DNA of 64,000 nucleotides, from assembly GCA_037039925.1 (NCBI GenBank), contig JAXRKP010000175.1:322501-386500 (forward strand). Reading direction: 5' to 3'. The stretch is from Doris montereyensis. Its lineage: Eukaryota > Mollusca > Gastropoda > Nudibranchia > Dorididae. The notes beneath the pieces are model-generated. The model was not told the origin of the DNA, did no database searches, and saw only the letters and a list, made by a program, of their open reading frames with translations. Shown here in pieces: positions 42,501-54,700 of the stretch. The stretch's first letter is position 1, and every line of letters begins with the position of its first letter. Position numbers and translations under genes: made by a program.

Positions 42501-44170
42501 GGAGAGGAGAAGAAATCAAGGAGAGGACTAAATTTAGTTTGTGATTCTTTACATTTTATTCATAGACATATTTCAATTATTGCTACAGTAATTTGTAATA
42601 CTTACGGTAAATCTAAATAAATGGTTGCCCCATTATATGAAGATGTGATAATGTTGCCACTAATTTTGGTCGATAAATACTGTGATGTCATGTTGACTGA
42701 TTGTGCTAACTTATCTTACACTACATAGGGCCTGACTTTATTACCATGACTGCCTATTTGCCGGCATATTGTTGGCCTTACCGACTTTTTCAATCAATCA
42801 AAGATATCTACCCACTTATTTCACTTAAACAATTATTTACTTAATTTTTACATCGTCTTATTAATATTACCAATACCTGCGCCAGCTTCGCTGACTTATT
42901 TTAAGGACAATTTTCTCAGCTTCCGTTTAATGGGCTTTATCACTATTACACGGTACCGCTAGTGGCTAAGATTAAGAACACGCCCTTGGGGAGATTGAAA
43001 ATCGTGCTGGTAGGCTGACCCTGCTGGGCTGGTAAGCAGATGAAACTTTATGTAGGCATGGCCATCCATTTCGACCCAACACAGCGACTAATAAGTGAGA
43101 AACATGCTACAAATCAATGAAAGGTTTCCTCACTCACCAACACAACGTTGATTGCAGTTTGGACTGACCTTTTTGAGTTGATTGAGAAGAATGAACTTCA
43201 AACTCAAATACTGTTTTCAGAACGTATGTTAAACAATGATGAATTTAGGCCATTGTTCCGTGTGCTTACACTCTTACACAAGACGTTGTGCATCGTGATA
43301 CTGTGTTGTGTTGTGTCTGACAGTTAGACTAAGATTCACTGTTATTGTTAAGTGTTAGTGTTAATGGCACATGCTAAATGATGACCATTGTTTGCTTGGT
43401 CCAGGTGGAGGAAATTGACACCTTGTCGTCTGACAGAGTTCACTTTCAGTATCAGTAGTATCAGCACCTATTCATTACAGCCAAGAAGCGGGATTTAATC
43501 ATATAGTCTACACTTCTGGTTTAATTGAAATGCCTTCCTGTTTGAAATCTTTGAAAAAAGACAGCTGTCTTGATAACTGACAAGTAACGTATCTGTTAAA
43601 AATTGTGTTGTTAGCTGGTCCTGCCGTGTTGTTAAGGAACGAATTTATATAGATCTACATGTATACATATATTCATATAAAGAAAAATTTCTGTTTTCTG
43701 AGAATAACGTGCTGGTAGTGGTACTAGGTAGGCAGCGTGTTTATTAACTGTTTAGTACCGGTACTGTATGAATATCGGCCAGTAAATAAAGTATAAATGC
43801 AACCACAGTTTTACATTACATTTATCAAATCACAAAGGATAAAAGCATCCTGTATTATTGATGCTCTTTTAACTCTTTACTGTATAGAATATAAATATGT
43901 TTTTTTCTTTTCTTTTTTTCTTCTTCTTCACTTGTCATAAAGTAAGTAACCTTCATTTCCAATTCCCAAAAAGAAACAGTGTATTAAATAACATACAAAT
44001 TATGATGTATAACATTCTGGTTTAAAAAAACAACAAATATGCAAAATTTGAATTAAATCAGTATTATTACTTTTATACCAATTATTGATCAAAATGCTAT
44101 ATTTGATAATTTAGATGCTCATATCTACAATAAATATGATAAAAAGAGTGTTTTCTTTCCTTTTGTGTCT
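42501..44170. other. Intergenic, nothing recognised
   Basis: AT-rich with stops in all frames; no repeat unit or exon recognised. Confidence 0.5.
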
Positions 44171-45115
44171 TTAACCCTTACGTTGCCGTATTATAGTCGA
44201 AACTTCTGGTTGTCATTCGTATTGCCAACTTCGACTGTGGTCAAAACTTTACCAGCTCCACTAAAAGACCAAATATAAAATAAAACGAAGTAGATTGTTA
44301 TGTAGAGTAGTTTCCCATCCAACGTAATAGACTGCTGCTACTGCATGATTTTTTTTTTCCGCTCAAAAGTTCCCAATTTTATCTATTTTTCCCGACACTT
44401 GTTTACATCGGCAACCTCGAAATCGTGGATTTTGTTTGATGAATAGATTATGCAGTCATGAATCTGATTCTGACGAGGCTAGAGTTGAATATAGTGATGA
44501 TCCATGATGCAGAGGATATTATAGAGGTGTTGAAGAGCTTATTGACTTTGACAGTGACGAAGTGTATGAGGTTCTTCGGGAAAGAGCACAAATTTAAAAA
44601 AGGCGTGGCACTGTTGACGCTAGTGCCTGGCACTGGGAATATTTGAAAATTAGAGACATATATGACACACAGCCACAGAAACAGAATAGAAGACTTAGGT
44701 AGACAGGACAGCTCAGGAAAATTTAAAAAAAAAATTCACCTTATTGTCCAATTCTTCCCTTTTCTCTGTCTTCCTCACACTACAATACAACCCACAAATC
44801 ATGATAGTTGATAGCCCATAATATGCTTCACAATGGTGTATTTTGTGACCATAAACTGTCATTTTCACTGAGATATGACCAAAAAACCTGTCAAAATCCA
44901 AGATTGCTGCCATGGTTACATGACCTCATTTGCATACTCTGAATATTTATTCTTGTAGTGTAGCACAATATATCATTAGTATGTCCTGAAAGTTTCAATT
45001 GAATATCTATTGTAGTTTAGAAATGTAAATTGTTTCCTGATATAATAAGTCGCTTCTAAATGTATGGCAATGGCGAGGACATCTGGTGTAAAATGGGTGG
45101 CAACGTAAGGGTTAA
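44171..45115 (+). mobile_element. piggyBac-like TTAA-flanked element, copy 2
   Basis: TTAA at 44171-44174 and 45112-45115; inverted ends CCCTTACGTTGCC and GGCAACGTAAGGG are perfect over 13 bases. It is 945 bp, in opposite orientation to copy 1 (23085-24092). A plus-strand stretch at 44454-44500 reads ESDSDEARVEYSDDP, acidic like a piggyBac N-terminus, but the frame breaks soon after. Non-autonomous. Confidence 0.88.
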
Positions 45116-45424
45116 TAAAAATTAGTGTTCTGTTTAAATATTATGATATATATATTTGTATGTGTATGTCCTGTTAAAAAATTTGTTAAAATCTGACCAA
45201 TGGATTTCAGTAACTCATGCTCAAGTGAGTCACAAGAGAAATCTAAATACTTGTACTCTTGAAGAGTAGATCTAATATTATTATGGCTGTAGACAAGATG
45301 AGAACAGTATAAATACCATGCTGACGTAGGACTCAAGATCTACAAAGGAAAAACAAAATACATGTCAACTTTGATTCAGACAAGGAGACAAAAATGGAAA
45401 ATAAGGCCGTTGAAAGAGAGGTTT

Positions 45425-45690
45425 TGATTTGATTTTACCCACATCCACAACTAAAGTGATCTCGGGATTTTTAGTAGGATTTTTTAAATTTTGCATGGAC
45501 TGTCCTGTAAGCAGCCAAGGGATCTTTAACATACACAGAGTGTTGTGATCTGCACACACAACCTCCTTTTTATTGTCCGTCTCTGATGGGACTAATATCG
45601 ATCCACCTATTTTACTCAAAGACCCTGAGAAATATTCTCAGCGCCGGGTCTTGAACCCATGAATACCCAGTCACTATTACTATTGGGTTA
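45425..45690 (-). mobile_element. SINE family B, near complete, reversed
   Basis: From its tail (GATTTGATTTTACCCACATC) through 'aagtgatctcgggatttttagtagg', 'agccaagggatctttaacatacacagagtgttgtgatctgcacac' to the reversed B box GGGTCTTGAACCC (45645-45657). This is the most complete family B copy. Confidence 0.85.
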
Positions 45691-45779
45691 CTATCTATAA
45701 GTATAAGTACTAGAACAAATAGTGAAAGTCCTAGGCCCCATGCATTTCCAGCTGCACTGCATCTCTGTATCAAAAAGGT

Positions 45780-45960
45780 ACTATTGGTAAATGGTAAAAG
45801 GTACCCCCTAGAGAGCCACCATGTACTATTGAGGATCGAATCACAAGGAATAGACAGAAAAAAGCATGGCCCCCCATGGGGCCGAACCTGCGACTGTGTC
45901 AGCACCCATCGCCTCGCCATGAAAAGAAAGCGTGCTACCAACCGAGCTAACTACACTCCC
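45780..45960 (-). mobile_element. tRNA-headed SINE, minus copy of a head-to-head pair
   Basis: Read on minus, the head is 'gtgtagttagctcggttggtagcacgc' with A box TAGCTCGGTTGG and 'cgcaggttcggcccc' as B box. The body follows to about 45780. It could be mistaken for a tRNA gene, but it lacks a closed acceptor stem and is followed by a SINE body. Confidence 0.7.
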
Positions 45961-45961
45961 T

Positions 45962-46205
45962 TAACTAAGCGTAGTTAGCTCGTTTGGTAGCACACTTTCT
46001 TTTCAGAGGCAATGGGTGCCGACACGGGTCGCAGGTTCGATCCCAATGGTGGCCAAGATTTTTTTGTCTATTCCTTGTGTTTGTCTCCTCTTTGTTCCTA
46101 TGGGGGCTTTCCTCTTATCTTGTGTCATTGCCTTCACTATGAGAACATGGTAGACCAAAGCTTGCGTGTTGGTGTTCATCTCTCATATAATAATTCTATG
46201 GCTGC
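45962..46205 (+). mobile_element. tRNA-headed SINE, plus copy of a head-to-head pair
   Basis: Head 'gtagttagctcgtttggtagcacac' with A box TAGCTCGTTTGG and B box GGTTCGATCCC (46034-46044), then a body shared with the minus copy ('tttttgtctattccttgtg'). The two heads meet at about 45961, giving an inverted repeat with ~90-base arms and almost no spacer. Confidence 0.7.
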
Positions 46206-46261
46206 TTCATTGTAATATATTTCATGCACCATAGGCAATGCTCTCAGGATAAATTAAGAGC

Positions 46262-46520
46262 GTTGCTTAATTTAAATTTACCATGTCCACCATATACAGT
46301 GATCTCATGGTGAAGTAAAAGGAAACAGCAAGATCAAAGCGAAGTGAGAATGAAAGGATTTAAGGAGAACCTACCAGTAGCAGTAGCACCCGCCAACCGC
46401 TCACAAATTAAGAGGAAAACAGGATGAAAGAAATGTAAAAGAGTGAAAGGAAAGAAGTAGGACCTACTTGTAGCGGTAGCACCTGTCAAATCAAATAAAA
46501 ACTGAGACGGAGGAACAAGA
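46262..46520 (+). repeat. Dispersed repeat family C, two tandem partial copies
   Basis: First copy 46262-46405 ('cagtgatctcatggtgaag..aaggaaacagcaagat..acctaccagtagcagtagcacccgcc'); second, partial copy 46425-46500 ('ggatgaaagaaatg..taggacctacttgtagcggtagcacctg'). Confidence 0.65.
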
Positions 46521-47974
46521 CAAGAAATACAAAAGTAAATGTATAAAAGACTATTAATTCAGTAATTGTTCAAGAACCATATTTATTGAAAATATAATAC
46601 AATCCCACACTTACTCATCACGCGATATGTAATTTTCACATCATAAATCTTTTACAAACTACATACATCCCTCTTGCTACCACTGTTTGCAGAAAGCACA
46701 ACATGTAATCACTCAACACTAGGAAAAACCTAGCAGCACCGCTCACTTACATTTCCATCGCGCACAAACTGTCGTTATCGCACCATCACATTCATGGACA
46801 TATAAACATCTTTCCATTCCGACTTAATTAAAATAATTCTCTGCCATGTTAAAACAATTATCTTCAATTCGAAGAGGATGTATAAGATAATTCAAGTATA
46901 AAACATGTACAATATAGAAGAGTCTCTGTGATAGCAAACAAACATCTGTTGTGTTCAATTCATCAATCAAAACTTGAAGCCATGCTCCTCTGCTAATGAG
47001 AATAGTATCATTAAAATACATTCTTTAAATAAAATGAAAACAATCACAGAAATCTAAAATTATGTGACAAACATTTCCCAAACTCAGTGTGTCATGACAT
47101 CCTTTGATCCTACAATATACAATGAAATAAAAATTATACGCAAATAGGATGAAAAGAATCCATAAGAAACAAAGCCATCTGCTGAGCAAATTCAGTCACA
47201 AGATTTAAAAAAAAAATTTATGCTCTTTTGCACCAGTGCTTTGCTAGTTTTACAAACCGAGTGTGTGAGAGGGAAAGACGTTTACTGACAGAGAAACAGA
47301 CAGACTCACATCAGATCATTAATGGTTTACCTTTCAGTGTCTTATAATTACTACTGCTTACCGCTGGTACTGTAGAATCCTACTACAAGTACAAGGCTGC
47401 CCTACCACTGGTCCCAATTGCTCTACATTTATGCATACACCAATGGGGAGCCATAACTAATTACTTCATCCATTTTGTAAGAAGCACTGATAAATGCATG
47501 TTAACATCCTGTTTCATAGAATAGTTGTCCTTTTTTGTTTTGTTAAAGTGAAAATCCCAACCTAACGTAGGTTAACATTACATCATTTAAATCTACTTTT
47601 TGAGGAATCTCCTACAGTGAAAGAAAATAACAGTTATTTTGCTAGAAAATTTCACATAAATAAAAAATAGCAAGAAATGCTCTTACTTAACCTTTCTTTG
47701 TCAATGTAAAAGTGAAATCAAATTGTAGTACTCCTGTGCACCTTTACAAAATAATCTCAGCGTTTAACAAGTATGATAGGTATAACACTGAAAAAAACTT
47801 AAGATGCCTTTCAATGTTTCATGGAATAAGTGAGCAAGAAACAATCAATGAAAAACACAAGATTTGGATTGTTTTGAGTCCTCTCTTCTCAGTAATCCGC
47901 AACAGGCTGAAGACGTTTTGAAGATGAAGAAAACAAGGCCGACTTCTGAAACTTGAAACGTTCTTTCTCCCTGT
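46521..47974. other. Intergenic, nothing recognised
   Basis: AT-rich DNA between repeat family C and the TTAA element beside ACIN1. No exon-like stretch recognised. Confidence 0.5.
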
Positions 47975-48527
47975 TTAACCCTTTCCTGCCAAAGTGCCCT
48001 TTACAATTCTAGTCTGTGTGCCCAAGCCCTCACTTCCTACTCAGTCTGTGTGCCTAAGCAAAGGGACGCAACTTTGATCAAAAGTAAGCCTGTCTCAGCT
48101 AAAATTAATAATACTCTTTCAATTTCAATGAAGAAACTAGAATAAATTAAAGAAAATAAACTTGCAGAAAATATATACTTTTAAAAATTTTATACAACTA
48201 TTATGAGCCTTTAATTGTCAGTAACTTTTGTGAGTAGTTCGGTAAATTCATTGAAAGCAGTAGCGTCACTTTGTTTACAATTGCTGTAAGCCAAAAATGA
48301 AAGCCGATAAAAAAAATATGCAGGTTTATTCACAAAGAGCTGGAAATCTTGCAGATCACGAAATTGTTGATTCAAGTCTCGCACATTGCGAGATCTTGTT
48401 GTTATGTGAATACAAAGACGAAGAGTAATCGAGGGACGCTTTAGGCATCGAGGCTGAAGTCGCATTTGATCGCGGTAGGCATCAAGGCTGGTATCGCTTT
48501 CGGTCGGAGTAGGCAGGAAAGGGTTAA
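47975..48527. mobile_element. TTAA-flanked MITE in the ACIN1 3' region
   Basis: TTAA at 47975-47978 and 48524-48527 with inverted ends CCCTTTCCTGCC and GGCAGGAAAGGG (perfect over 12 bases); 553 bp. The right end is 63 bases beyond the ACIN1 stop codon, so it probably contributes to the 3' UTR. The ends resemble those at 44171-45115 (CCCTTAC...) only in the first bases, so this is a separate piggyBac-like family. Confidence 0.85.
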
Positions 48528-48590
48528 GTAAACATACATTAACATGCCGCTTCATAAATAATGTTATTTAAGATCTATCTCCTCTAAGAT

Positions 48591-48768
48591 TTATCTCCTC
48601 CTACGAGATCTGCTTCTACTTCTACTTGCTTCCTGAAGATCGAGCCCGGTTCCTTCCTTTGGCTCCACTATTCTTCCCCTACCACCATCTCTAGATCTGT
48701 CGTTGTTTCTGTCTCTGCTGCGGTCTCTCTGTCTCTCTCTCTCGCTGTCTTTCTACTCTGGCTGCTTC
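48591..48768 (-). CDS. ACIN1: ACIN1 last exon (RE/RS tail and stop)
   Basis: Acceptor TTTTTTAACAG. Reads [12 protein letters not shown], then [34 protein letters not shown] and a final [11 protein letters not shown] with TAA at 48593-48591, spread over frames because the (GA)n-like and GGGG stretches are miscounted. Vertebrate Acinus also ends in RE repeats and an RS tail. Confidence 0.75.
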
Positions 48769-51700
48769 CTGTTAAAAAAAGCAAGACAAAGAAGAAAAAA
48801 AAACAACTGTTACAGAATACAGATTATTTGTAAAGAACAAAGCATTTGATCAGTTATAAGTTTAGGGACATCATGTGCATCAAGAAGAGATAGCAAAATC
48901 AAAGACAAATTGTCAGCTCAACATTATATTAAAATTAAAGATAATTCTAAAAATCATGCCTGATAAAACAATATCATGAAATCGGTAGTCAATATATTTG
49001 CAGACAAGTGTGATCCTGAAATTCTAGTATGAGCAAGAAAGGTGACCCCTATGAAAAATGATTAACTAACAGGTACAGGATTTGTAAGCGTCTGGTATGA
49101 CGAAGACAGCTATGAGGAAGACATGAGGTGCTGAAAAGAAATGCCTTACAGAATGGATAATTAAGCTCGAAGGTATGTTGAGAAGGAATTGGAGCATGGC
49201 TCTCTGTGTAAATATTGGAGCATGCCTCTCTATGTAAATATTGGAGCACGCCTCTATGTAAATATTGGAGCATGCTCTTCTGTGTAAATATTGGAGCATG
49301 CCTCTGTGTAAATATTGAGCATGCATCTCTGTGTAAATATTAGAGCATGCCTCTCTTTGTAAATATTGGAGCATGTCTCTATGTAAATATAGGAGCATGC
49401 CTCCCTTTGTGAATATTGGAGCATGCCTCTCTGTGTAAATATTGGAGCATGCCTCTCTGTGTAAATATTGGAGCATGTCTCTGTGTAAATATTGGAGCAT
49501 GCCTCCCTTTGTGAATATTGGAGCATGCCTCTCTGTGTAAATATTGGAGCATGCCTCTCTGTGTAAATATAGGAGCATGCCTCTCTGTAAATATAGGAGC
49601 ATGCCTCTCTGTGTAAATATTGGAGTATGCCTCTCTGTGTAAATATTGCATGCCTCTCTGTGTAAATATTGGAGCATGCCTCCTTTGTGAATATTGGAGC
49701 ATGTCTCTCTGTAAATATAGGAGCATGTCTCTCTGTGTAAATATTGGAGCATGTCTCTCTGTGTAAATATTGGCACATGCCTCTCTGTGTAAATATTGGA
49801 GCATGTCTCTCTGTGTAAATATTGGAGCATGCATCTCTGTGTAAATATAGGAGCATGCCTCCTTTGTGAATATTGGAGCATGCATCTCTGTGTAAATATT
49901 GGAGCATGCCTCTCTGTGTAAATATTGGAGCATGCCTCTCTGTGTAAATATTGGAGCATGCCTCTCTGTGTAAATATTGGAGCATGCCTCTCTGTGTAAA
50001 TATTGGAGCATGTCTCTGTGTAAATATTCATGTGTAAATATTGGCACATGCCTCTCTTTGTAAATATTGGAGCATGTCTCTCTGTGTAAATATTGGCACA
50101 TGTCTCTCTTTGTAAATATTGGAGCATGCCTCTCAGTGTAAATATTGGAGCATGCCTCCCTTTGTGAATATTGGAGCATGCATCTCTGTGTAAATATTGG
50201 AGCATGCCTCTCTGTGTAAATATTGGAGCATGTCTCTCTGTGTAAATATTGGCACATGCCTCTCTGTGTAAATATTGGAGCATGTCTCTCTGTGTAAATA
50301 TTGGAGCATGCATCTCTGTGTAAATATAGGAGCATGCCTCTCAGCGTAAATATTGGAGCATGCCTCCCTTTGTGAATATTGGAGCATGCATCTCTGTGTA
50401 AATATTGGAGCATGCCTCTCTGTGTAAATATTGGAGCATGCATCTCTGTGTAAATATAGGAGCATGCCTCTCAGTGTAAATATTGGAGCATGCCTCCCTT
50501 TGTGAATATTGGAGCATGCATCTCTGTGTAAATATAGGAGCATGCCTCTCTGTGTAAATATTGGAGCATGCCTCCCTTTGTGAATATTGGAGCATGTCTC
50601 TCCGTGTAAATATAGGAGCATGCCTCTGTGTAAATATTGAGCATGTCTCTGTGTAAATATTGGAGCATGCATCTCTGTGTAAATATAGGAGCATGCCTCT
50701 CAGTGTAAATATTGGAGCATGCCTCCCTTTGAATATTAGAGCATGCATCTCTGTGTAAATATTGGAGCATGCCTCTCTGTGTAAATATTGGAGCATGCCT
50801 CTCTGTGTAAATATTAGAGCATGCCTCTGTGTAAATATTGGAGCACGCCTCTCTGTGTAAATATTGAGCATGCATCCCTGTGTAAATATTGGAGCATGTC
50901 TCTCTGTGTAAATATTGGAGCATGTCTCTCTGTGTAAATATTGGAGCATGCCTCCTTTGTAAATATTGAAGCATGCCTCTCTTTAAATATATTGGAGCAT
51001 GTCTCTCTGTGTAAATATTGGAGCATGCATTCCTGAGTAAATATTGGAGCACGTCTCTCTGTGTAAATATTGGAGCATGTCTCTCTGTGTAAATATTGGA
51101 GCATGCCTCTCTATGTAAATATTGGAGTATGCCTCCCTTTGTGAATATTGGAGCATGCATCTCTGTGTAAATATTGGAGCATGCCTCTCTGTGTAAATAT
51201 TGGAGCATGCCTCTCAGTGTAAATATTGGAGCATGCCTCTCTGTGTAAATATTGGAGCACGCCTCTTTGTGTAAATATTGGAGCATGCCTCTCTGTGTAA
51301 ATATTGGAGCATGCCTCTCTGTGTAAATATTGGAGCATGCATCTCTGTGTAAATATAGAGCATGCCTCTCTGTGTAAATATTGGAGCATGCATCCCTATG
51401 TAAATATTGAAGCATGCCTTTGTGTAAAAAATAGTGGAACATACCACTCTTTGTAAATAAACTCATTGAGTTGTTTTCACATGATAATAAGAGATAGATA
51501 AAACAGGCCTACTTAACTACATTGTATTTTTCAAAGTTTCCGAGCCATGTGATTTTTTATCATTCCGGTGATGACGTCTATGACTTCACTTACCCTTTCT
51601 TTTGTTCTTCCCTGTTCCTCTCCTCTATTGCTGCCAGCCTTTTCTGCCTTTCCTTTTCCCTCTCTTCCTTCTGAATGAGCCTTTGCTGGGCCTGCATTGG

Positions 51701-54700
51701 GGTGGAAGCAAAAGAGAAATGAAGAGGATGAAAATCGTTGTAAGAAAGCACGTCATTGATACTTTCCACTTTCATTATTTAAGAGACAAACACAACAAAA
51801 AACGGAAGTCCACACAAAGACAAAAGAAACAACCACCCACTTAAAACATGCCTTCAACTTGCAATTACACTGTAAAACTAACAATCAAAGTCATGAAATG
51901 AAATAATCTGGTTTCTGTGAATTAGTACCATTTACACAATATCAAGTAAAACAAGCTTTACTTGAGGAATATGCCAATAAAACTATATTATACATCAAAG
52001 AGAAGAAAAGATAATGGTATTACAAAAACCCAGACAGAGCCAGACAAATAGAATTATCGATTCAGCACTTCCAAATTGCAAGAAATACTGACATTGAGAT
52101 AAGTTTTTACAATAACAATCTGACATTCTCACCTGTTCTTCCGTTAAAGGAAGCCAATAAATACATGGAGTAGCTTTTGTCTTCCGGAATAAATCGTCTA
52201 AAAGTTTAGCAGGGGGCTCCTCCTCAGCTGTAAATACATGAAAGACAAACATTGATAGATGACACATTTGTTTCCCCACATCCATATACACAGTGATTGC
52301 ATGGTATTACGTTGGTTTGTTTCATTCGGTATCTCAAGGTGAATTCAGAGGAAAAGCAAGATGAAAGACATGTCAAAGAGAGAGAAAGAAATAAGAAGGA
52401 TTCACTAGTAGCACCTGCCAACACCCCCCCTCCCCTCCCCGCCGCAGTTATAATAAAATTTGCTATTACAAAATTCATACTTTTTGTTTATTTTAACCCA
52501 ATCCTGCCTAACGCACCCGCTAGCGCCCTTTTCGGCCCTCCTGCATAATGCGCCTGCTAGCGCCTTTTCGACCTCCTGCCTAATGCGCCTGCTAGCGCCT
52601 TTTCGGCCTCCTGCCTAATCTAGCGCCTGCTGATGTCAGAAAATAGTAGGCTTGCTTACAAAGCATTCTTGCAACAAATCTCCTCCTGCCGTTAATTCAG
52701 AGCCTGCTAGTTTGGTCTTTATTCTACGATTTTTCGGTTCCTCCTGCGCATGGAAATGCGCCTAGGGCCCTAGAACCCTAAATCATGATAAAAATGCCTG
52801 ATATTGAAGGAGTTTTCGATCCTCCTGCCTAATGACACGCCTTCTGGCGCCTGCTGATGTCAGAAAATAGTAGGCTTGCTTACAAAGCATTCTTGCAACA
52901 AATCTCAACGCAATGTGTGGAAGCCTGTAACAGAAGATGATGTACCTATACGATTTATTCAGCTTCCGTTAACCTATTCAAGAGACTTTGCAGGATTTTT
53001 AGAAGGAAACAGAACTCTTCTACATAGTTTGGTCTTTATTCTACGATTTTTCAAGGTTCAGAGGTCATAGACCAGCAAAATGGTATTTCAACGCATGGAA
53101 AGCTGGCGTTAAAGGAAAAAGAAGACTAGAAAGAATGCGCACACCATCAAAATTGAAAGAGGAGATGAACAACGGCGATTTAGGGCCCAATAGAACCCTA
53201 AATCATGATAAAAATGACAACGGCTCTGATATTGAAGGAGTTTTGACTGATCTGAGTGATGACAGAGGAGGATGAAGAAGATGAAGAAAGTGGAGGTACT
53301 TTAGATCTAGATCTTTCAACTGGCAATTGAAAATTATCGACATGCCAGGGCAGAAATCAAATCTGCCGTGCAGGATGAAGCAGACACTCAACTTGAGCCT
53401 TTTATGAGTGCATGTACAATGATCCTAACTGTTAACCAATACAGTCACCCAATATCTTTGACCTGAAGCTTTTTTCACGAACCTGTATGCAGAGCAATGT
53501 CAACTAGCAATCTTGAATTTTGACTGGAATTTTCAGAAATCTATCTTAGTTATGACAAAACTTGCAGATCTTTTCCATTCAAGAGATGAGGATGACATTG
53601 GGTTTTTTTTCGATATTTTGGAGTTTGCTTTTTTTGGATGAATTTCGAGGCGAGGTTTTTATTCCAAAAATATTTTTCAAAGTCTCTCAAAAACTTGAAC
53701 TTTGAGAGCAAAATGTTCCTAATTTTATTAACATTGACAAAAGGAACCTGAGTGCCGACAAATAATATCAATCGTTTTTAACGGTGGAGATGCACTTTTA
53801 GTGTGTCAAAACTACATTTTGGCAAAAATGCAAGTAAAAGAATCAAGTCGGGAAAATGGGCCACTTTTTTATTTTGACAATTTTTTTCATCAATTTGTCT
53901 GTTGCCAGAGCAAACCCTTATCATATTCATGACAGTCTCTGGCATTGTTACTTATGTAAATAGAAGATTATAAACCTAGGTTTAGATGTGCACTTTTGTG
54001 CAACACAGTGGAACGACAAGCGACAAATGATCATTTTTTTGTCAACCCAGTTCCTCATATCCTATGCTTGTCAACCTCAACAAGTCTCTACCCATCCTCT
54101 CACACAACTCAACATGAGCCTGTTATATGCACACAGCAGAGAGCCGTTTAGATCGACAAAATGAAATGGTCAAGTCTTGATGCCCATTTGGTTATTTAAC
54201 CGGCAATATATGGGTTTTGGCTGCCATTTTTCTCAGTCAGTGTTAGCAAGACATTTACGTCAATTTTGATTGTTTTGGAGACCTACCCTCACCTACAAAA
54301 CGCCCCACCCAGCAAGCATAATTGGCTGCCAGGGCAGAGTCATATGGACAGTGACTTTTTCCCTTTGAAGTTTAGATAAATGATCGTTCTACATGATAAT
54401 GCGAAGAACAGACCCTAAATCAAAGTTAATGCTGACCAAAGATGAAAAAATCTTGAATTTTATAGAGGAAATACATATCTTTATGAATAAGCCCAAACTA
54501 AACATCTTCAGCCTGAATGGAAGTCTATTGGCATTTCTTTCAATACTTTCACTACTTATAAAGAGCCTACTTATTGAGGACATCCAAATATTTCACACAC
54601 TAAAATCCAATACAGTGAACTGCACAGCATGACAATTAAAAAACACAAAACAGAGAGAAAAAGTTGACTATCTTTTGTCAAAAAACATAACCAAACCAAT

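Noticed and set aside
45866..46058. Pair of tRNA genes
   Set aside because: A and B boxes are present, but no acceptor-stem pairing or anticodon loop of proper length; both continue into the same SINE body.
49066..51466. Minus-strand frames up to 415 codons with a 26-residue repeat
   Set aside because: A 26-bp satellite read in three phases gives a 78-base translation period; all three phases are open and equally repetitive, and the array lies in an intron of ACIN1.
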